From contig CM042958.1 of assembly GCA_023678885.1 (NCBI GenBank), positions 12,766,852 to 12,830,851 of the forward strand: DNA of 64,000 nt. Direction: 5' to 3'. Under the pieces are notes generated by a model. It had not been told where the DNA came from, searched no databases, and was given only the letters and a program-made list of their open reading frames with translations. Source of the stretch: Pogostemon cablin. Its lineage: Eukaryota > Streptophyta > Magnoliopsida > Lamiales > Lamiaceae. Position 1 is the first letter of the stretch. Every line of letters begins with the position of its first letter. Below, piece by piece: positions 60,486 through 64,000 of this stretch. A program made the position numbers and the translations under genes.

Positions 60486-60911
60486 TGGAAGAATTTCATA
60501 GGAAGACCTAATTTTTAGTTTAGGTCTCAAATTAAGACCTGATTTTATAAGTGTTTCAAATTAACGTCTAAATTTAAATATTTTTCTCAAATTAAGACCT
60601 GATTTTTATATTTTTCAATTTGTTCTCATTTTAACACTTACAATGAAATTTATTTTCTCATTTTAAATCATACAACATAGTTTAAAAATATTATTATACA
60701 CCTTCAAATTAAATTAAAAAATTAAAATATGTCATTTTTATTAATATTTTATATTTTTCTATAATTTATATTGAATTTGTAAAAAAAATAAAATTAAGAC
60801 AAGTCTTAATTTGAGAAAAATATTAAAATTAAACCTTCAAATGAGACAATCCTAAAATGAAATCCAAAAGTGAGATAAAGTAAAATTTGGATCTTTATAT
60901 GAAAAATTTTC
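60486..60911. mobile_element. Mutator-type MITE with perfect 9-bp target duplication
   Basis: Left TGGAAGAATTTCATAGGAAG; inverted right GAAAATTTTTCATATAAAG, followed on both sides by AAATTAAGAC(C/T)TG blocks. Flanks TTTTATTTA at 60477-60485 and 60912-60920 are identical. Confidence 0.8.
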
Positions 60912-61267
60912 TTTTATTTATTTATTATTTAAAGAAAACTATATTATTCCAAAAAAAAATCAATTAATTAAAAAACAAAGTAATTTTTTTGAAACTTTAT
61001 ATTTATAGTGTCGTTGGGAATTATTTAGGACGGGAGAGTATCATTTTATTATGAAAATATATAATGATGAAATATATAATTGAACACAAAAATGTATGGT
61101 ATGAGTAGAGTTGCTAAATAAAATTAGTTACTCGAAAGCTCTGCTCGGCTCGAGACTACTTGAGCTCTCCTTATGCTCATTTCCTTTATAAGTCGAGCTT
61201 GGTTCAGCTCAATAAGACTCGATTATTTTAATAATTATTATAATTAATAATAATAATATAATAAATA

Positions 61268-61484
61268 CTCCTTCTGTCCGTCGAAAATGTATATATTTTG
61301 TTATTTTGGGCGTTCATATCAGAGATATACAATTTTTATTTTAAACACATGAGATCCACATACATCATTAATATATGGACCCAACACACCTCACTAATAC
61401 AACTACATACTCCACATTAAATAATAATACTCATTGATCCACATGCAAATAACAAATGTATGCCTATTAGACAGACGGAAAAAG
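61268..61484. mobile_element. Stowaway-like MITE nested in a GAGCTCGAG-type repeat
   Basis: CTCCTTCTGTCCGTCGAAAA at the left and AGACAGACGGAAAAAG at the right next to TA. It splits a sequence (about 61115-61600) whose two sides are rich in inverted CTCGAGCTC/GAGCTCGAG motifs, probably an older DNA element of uncertain class. Confidence 0.75.
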
Positions 61485-61831
61485 TATAATACATATTTAT
61501 TAAAAATCGGCTTAATAAGCTCAATAAACTCGACTTAATTTGCTTAACGAGCCAAACTGAGCTCGAGTATGCACTACTCGAGCTCACTAACGTCAAGAAC
61601 TAATCCAATTCTTTTTTTTAAAACGTTGGTTGTGTGAATTAATTTTAACATTAGTGGGAGCAAAGACTTGTCTAAAGTTTGACCATCCACATATTTTCTT
61701 GATTTAAAGAAGAAGAACCAGCCAGAAATTAATATACGTGACGCGTTCTTAAAGTCCTCGGTCAAAAATAAATCAATAACATACGACAAAAGTCTCTGGT
61801 TCAATGAAATTTGTGATTATTGTTAATTTTA

Positions 61832-62083
61832 GGGTTAATTGAAAAAAAATACGAACTTTACACTTATTGTAAATTAATTCTCACTTTTAAGAAATTGCAA
61901 AAAAAATCACCACCTTTAAGTATTGATGCAAAATAAACCCAAAAAACCTACTTTTAGTCATAAATTGAATTTATTTTGCAATAATACTTAAAGGTGGTGA
62001 TTTTTTTTGCAATTTCTCAAAAATGAGAATTAATTTGGAATAGATGTAAAGTTCGTAGTTTTTTTTTTTTTTTCAATTAACCC
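61832..62083. mobile_element. Mutator-type MITE, near-perfect hairpin, 252 bp
   Basis: Inverted ends GGGTTAATTGAAAAAAAAT and CAATTAACCC with long matching arms (ACGAACTTTACA, GAGAATTAATTT, AAAGGTGGTGATTTTTTTTGC). Flanking 9-mers TTAATTTTA (61823-61831) and TTTATTTTA (62084-62092) differ at one base. Confidence 0.85.
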
Positions 62084-62958
62084 TTTATTTTATTATTAAA
62101 ATTTAGTAATATTTTTAAGATATAAGTTCATATTTTTACTGTTCCTGTAATATTTTATTTTTTAAATTAATGATTCATTTTTAATACATGAAATTATATG
62201 ATTCATGTACTTCTATTTTTTCTTATAATTTATCTATACCTTTAAAATATAGTGCTAATTCTAAAGACATGATATATAATTGTAATTTCATGATCTTTGT
62301 GGTTCAGTATGTAACATTTAATAATGTGGTTAATTGAACATTAGGAGGACATTCTCATTCCTAAATCAGACTAACCATTTACAATTAGATAATCTTAATT
62401 GAACATCTGGAGGACATTCTCATTCCTAACACATTAGGATTTACAATTAGATATCTACTTTTCTCATTCCTAAATCAGACTAACCATTTCCACTTGGGAG
62501 GACATTCTAAAAACTCAATCTGAAACAAGGTCTAAATTCACTAATCAAGTTCACCAATCAATTAAATTAACTCTTATAAGTCAATTACAAACAAGACAAC
62601 ATTGTTAAATTAAACCAGATATATACTTGGTGAAATTAACTTACACAGATTTTTGTATTTTAGGATGTCAAAAGGTAGGTAAGGTTCTGCAACTTTGTCC
62701 AAGGTTGGATTCCCAGAAACCTGCACACCCTTGTATTAAAAGATGAGAGCTCTACAAAGACCAAAGACCATCTCTTTACGGTATTTATAGATAATTCCAG
62801 ATATCAAAAGTGATCAAAATGACAGTGGAAAGACGAAGGTCGAAGATACAGTAAATGACCAGCTTGATCGAATCACTAAATCCGTTACTGTATTACGTCA
62901 CTGCATTAACTTACTTGAATCAAAAATTATAATCAAGTAGAATGAAGTTGTCTCAATT
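62084..62958. other. 3' flank of the last gene; short repeats
   Basis: No gene. The phrase AGGAGGACATTCTCATTCCTAA recurs near 62343 and 62409 with related pieces up to 62515; a local duplication. Confidence 0.5.
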
Positions 62959-64000
62959 CTAACTGATTCCGAGTTGTTGGAGTGAGTCTGGGCCAACTAA
63001 GAATATCCGTTTTCGTCTTTGATGCCAGAAAACAACTACTCCATTATATGATGCTCTTGGGATACCGTCCTGTAAATTGACAGATCCATATAAAATCTTT
63101 ACTAAGTTTGGCATATCTCCAGTGCAACCTATTGCACCGTGCAAACAATGTATCATTTAAGAAAAAGTAGTTGTTTCATACAAGAGTAGTCCTCATGTGA
63201 AACTACTACGATATCCCATATCAAATCCACATGAAAGCGTGGAAGGGATGTAGTGGGGGTTATCCCTTTACCTTCAACAATGGTTTCAAGAATCAATGTG
63301 GGATATTGTAATAATCCAACCCCTTTCAAACCAAATGTCTATGGACTGCACTCTCTGGGTGGCAGGCCCCCTTGGCACAAATCCGAGGTGTCAACCCTAG
63401 GCCAGCCATCTAACCACTTCCTGCAGCCCACCGATCCGGCATGTTGAACCGAATTCTTAGACATATAAGCTAAGGGAGCTATAACTTAATCAAAAACCAT
63501 AGTCGAAGGTAAAGGATTGACCGCATTAATTTGATTTTCACACTTTCGTGTAGATTCGAAGTGGGATATTGTAATAGAAACAACTGTTACCTTTCTGAAA
63601 TAATACTTGTTGCATGGTGAAAGTGGGTACGTACGAGTTTTTGCTTGAAAAGAAATTTGTATTAAGATAAGGGACAAGAATGCATCTCCAATTAAACATT
63701 ACCTTCCATTCTTCAAAAATGCCAAATTGACTCGCAATGCGCTCAAAATCTGACTGGTCTCGGTACAAAATACGAACATCACCTTCTATGTTAGATGCTG
63801 TCAGAACAGCATCATTTCCACGTATAGGAGTCGTTTTCTTAAGCAAATCAGCAAAGTGCTTCGCATAATTGTCCTATAAAATCTCGGAGGTTTACTACAT
63901 ATCAAACAATATTTATGGTTATGAAGTGATGCACTTCTTAATACAATTTACCTTCTCCAGGTAGCTCAGGTTCATTGACTTCCAGTCGACCTTTGATAAA
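62959..64000 (-). CDS. Unrecognised conserved-looking plant protein, last three exons
   Basis: Three exons join in frame: 64000 (open)-63952, 63873-63703 and 63069-62959, stop at 62959. The 109 visible residues include DWKSMNLSYLEKDNYAKHFA, LLKKTTPIRGNDAVLTASNI, VRILYRDQSDFERIASQFGI, EEWKDGIPRASYNGVVVFWH and FLVGPDSLQQLGIS. The splice sites are canonical (GT-AG), and the chain looks like a folded domain, ending a few residues after the last hydrophobic strand. I do not recognise the family, so no function is given. Most of the gene is beyond the window. The last intron (63702-63070) holds an inverted repeat. Confidence 0.75.
63262..63515. repeat. Inverted repeat in the last intron
   Basis: CCTTTACCTTCAACAATGGTTT near the left is matched in inverse by AACCATAGTCGAAGGTAAAGG on the right. 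The phrase GTGGGATATTGTAAT occurs at 63299 and again at 63560. A MITE-like hairpin or small insertion; class unknown. Confidence 0.5.

Overview
This is a stretch of AT-rich plant nuclear DNA, almost certainly from a eudicot. The evidence is GT-AG introns, plant-only gene families (P-class PPR, GAUT, RLCK-VII, CrRLK1L-like receptor kinase), a plastid rbcL fragment, and many plant DNA transposons (Stowaway, hAT and Mutator-type). I cannot fix the species. All six well-supported host genes lie on the minus strand. Exon boundaries were read by eye from splice sites, reading frame and paralogues; there is no transcript evidence.

Layout. 1-2259: an intronless PPR gene like At2g17140, cut by the window edge. 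3221-7535: U11/U12 snRNP 65K, 11 exons, 458 aa. 7296-13300: a broken tandem copy of the 5' end and upstream region of that gene, split by three transposable elements; one is a Pack-MULE carrying a piece of 2-isopropylmalate synthase. 15223-23800: transposon-rich, with a 4.2 kb gag-only LTR element (TR-GAG type) and an rbcL plastid insertion. 24128-44176: a kinase cluster with a GAUT3-like galacturonosyltransferase in its middle. 44200-62900: no intact gene found, but a dense nest of MITEs, a SINE, and MULE-type elements carrying pieces of an AP2/ERF factor and an arogenate dehydrogenase. 62959-64000: the last three exons of a gene I do not recognise.

The most interesting locus is 24128-29676. 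A malectin-like receptor kinase exon (886 codons plus one base) can be joined by canonical splice sites, in phase, to a duplicated linker exon and then to five exons of a PIX13-like cytoplasmic kinase (RLCK-VII). The joined frame is 1397 aa with an ectodomain, one membrane span and two kinase domains, both with intact catalytic motifs. The kinase part has no start or myristoylation exon of its own. A decayed copy at 31632-36091 has the same unusual order, and a normal stand-alone PIX13-like gene (418 aa, N-terminal MGICFSS) lies at 42076-44176. This suggests a receptor with two fused kinases formed within this tandem array and was later duplicated.

The second theme is gene-fragment capture and transposon nesting. 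Several elements have matching target-site duplications (9 bp for Mutator-like, 8 bp for hAT), so their limits can be set to the base, and insertions inside insertions give relative ages.
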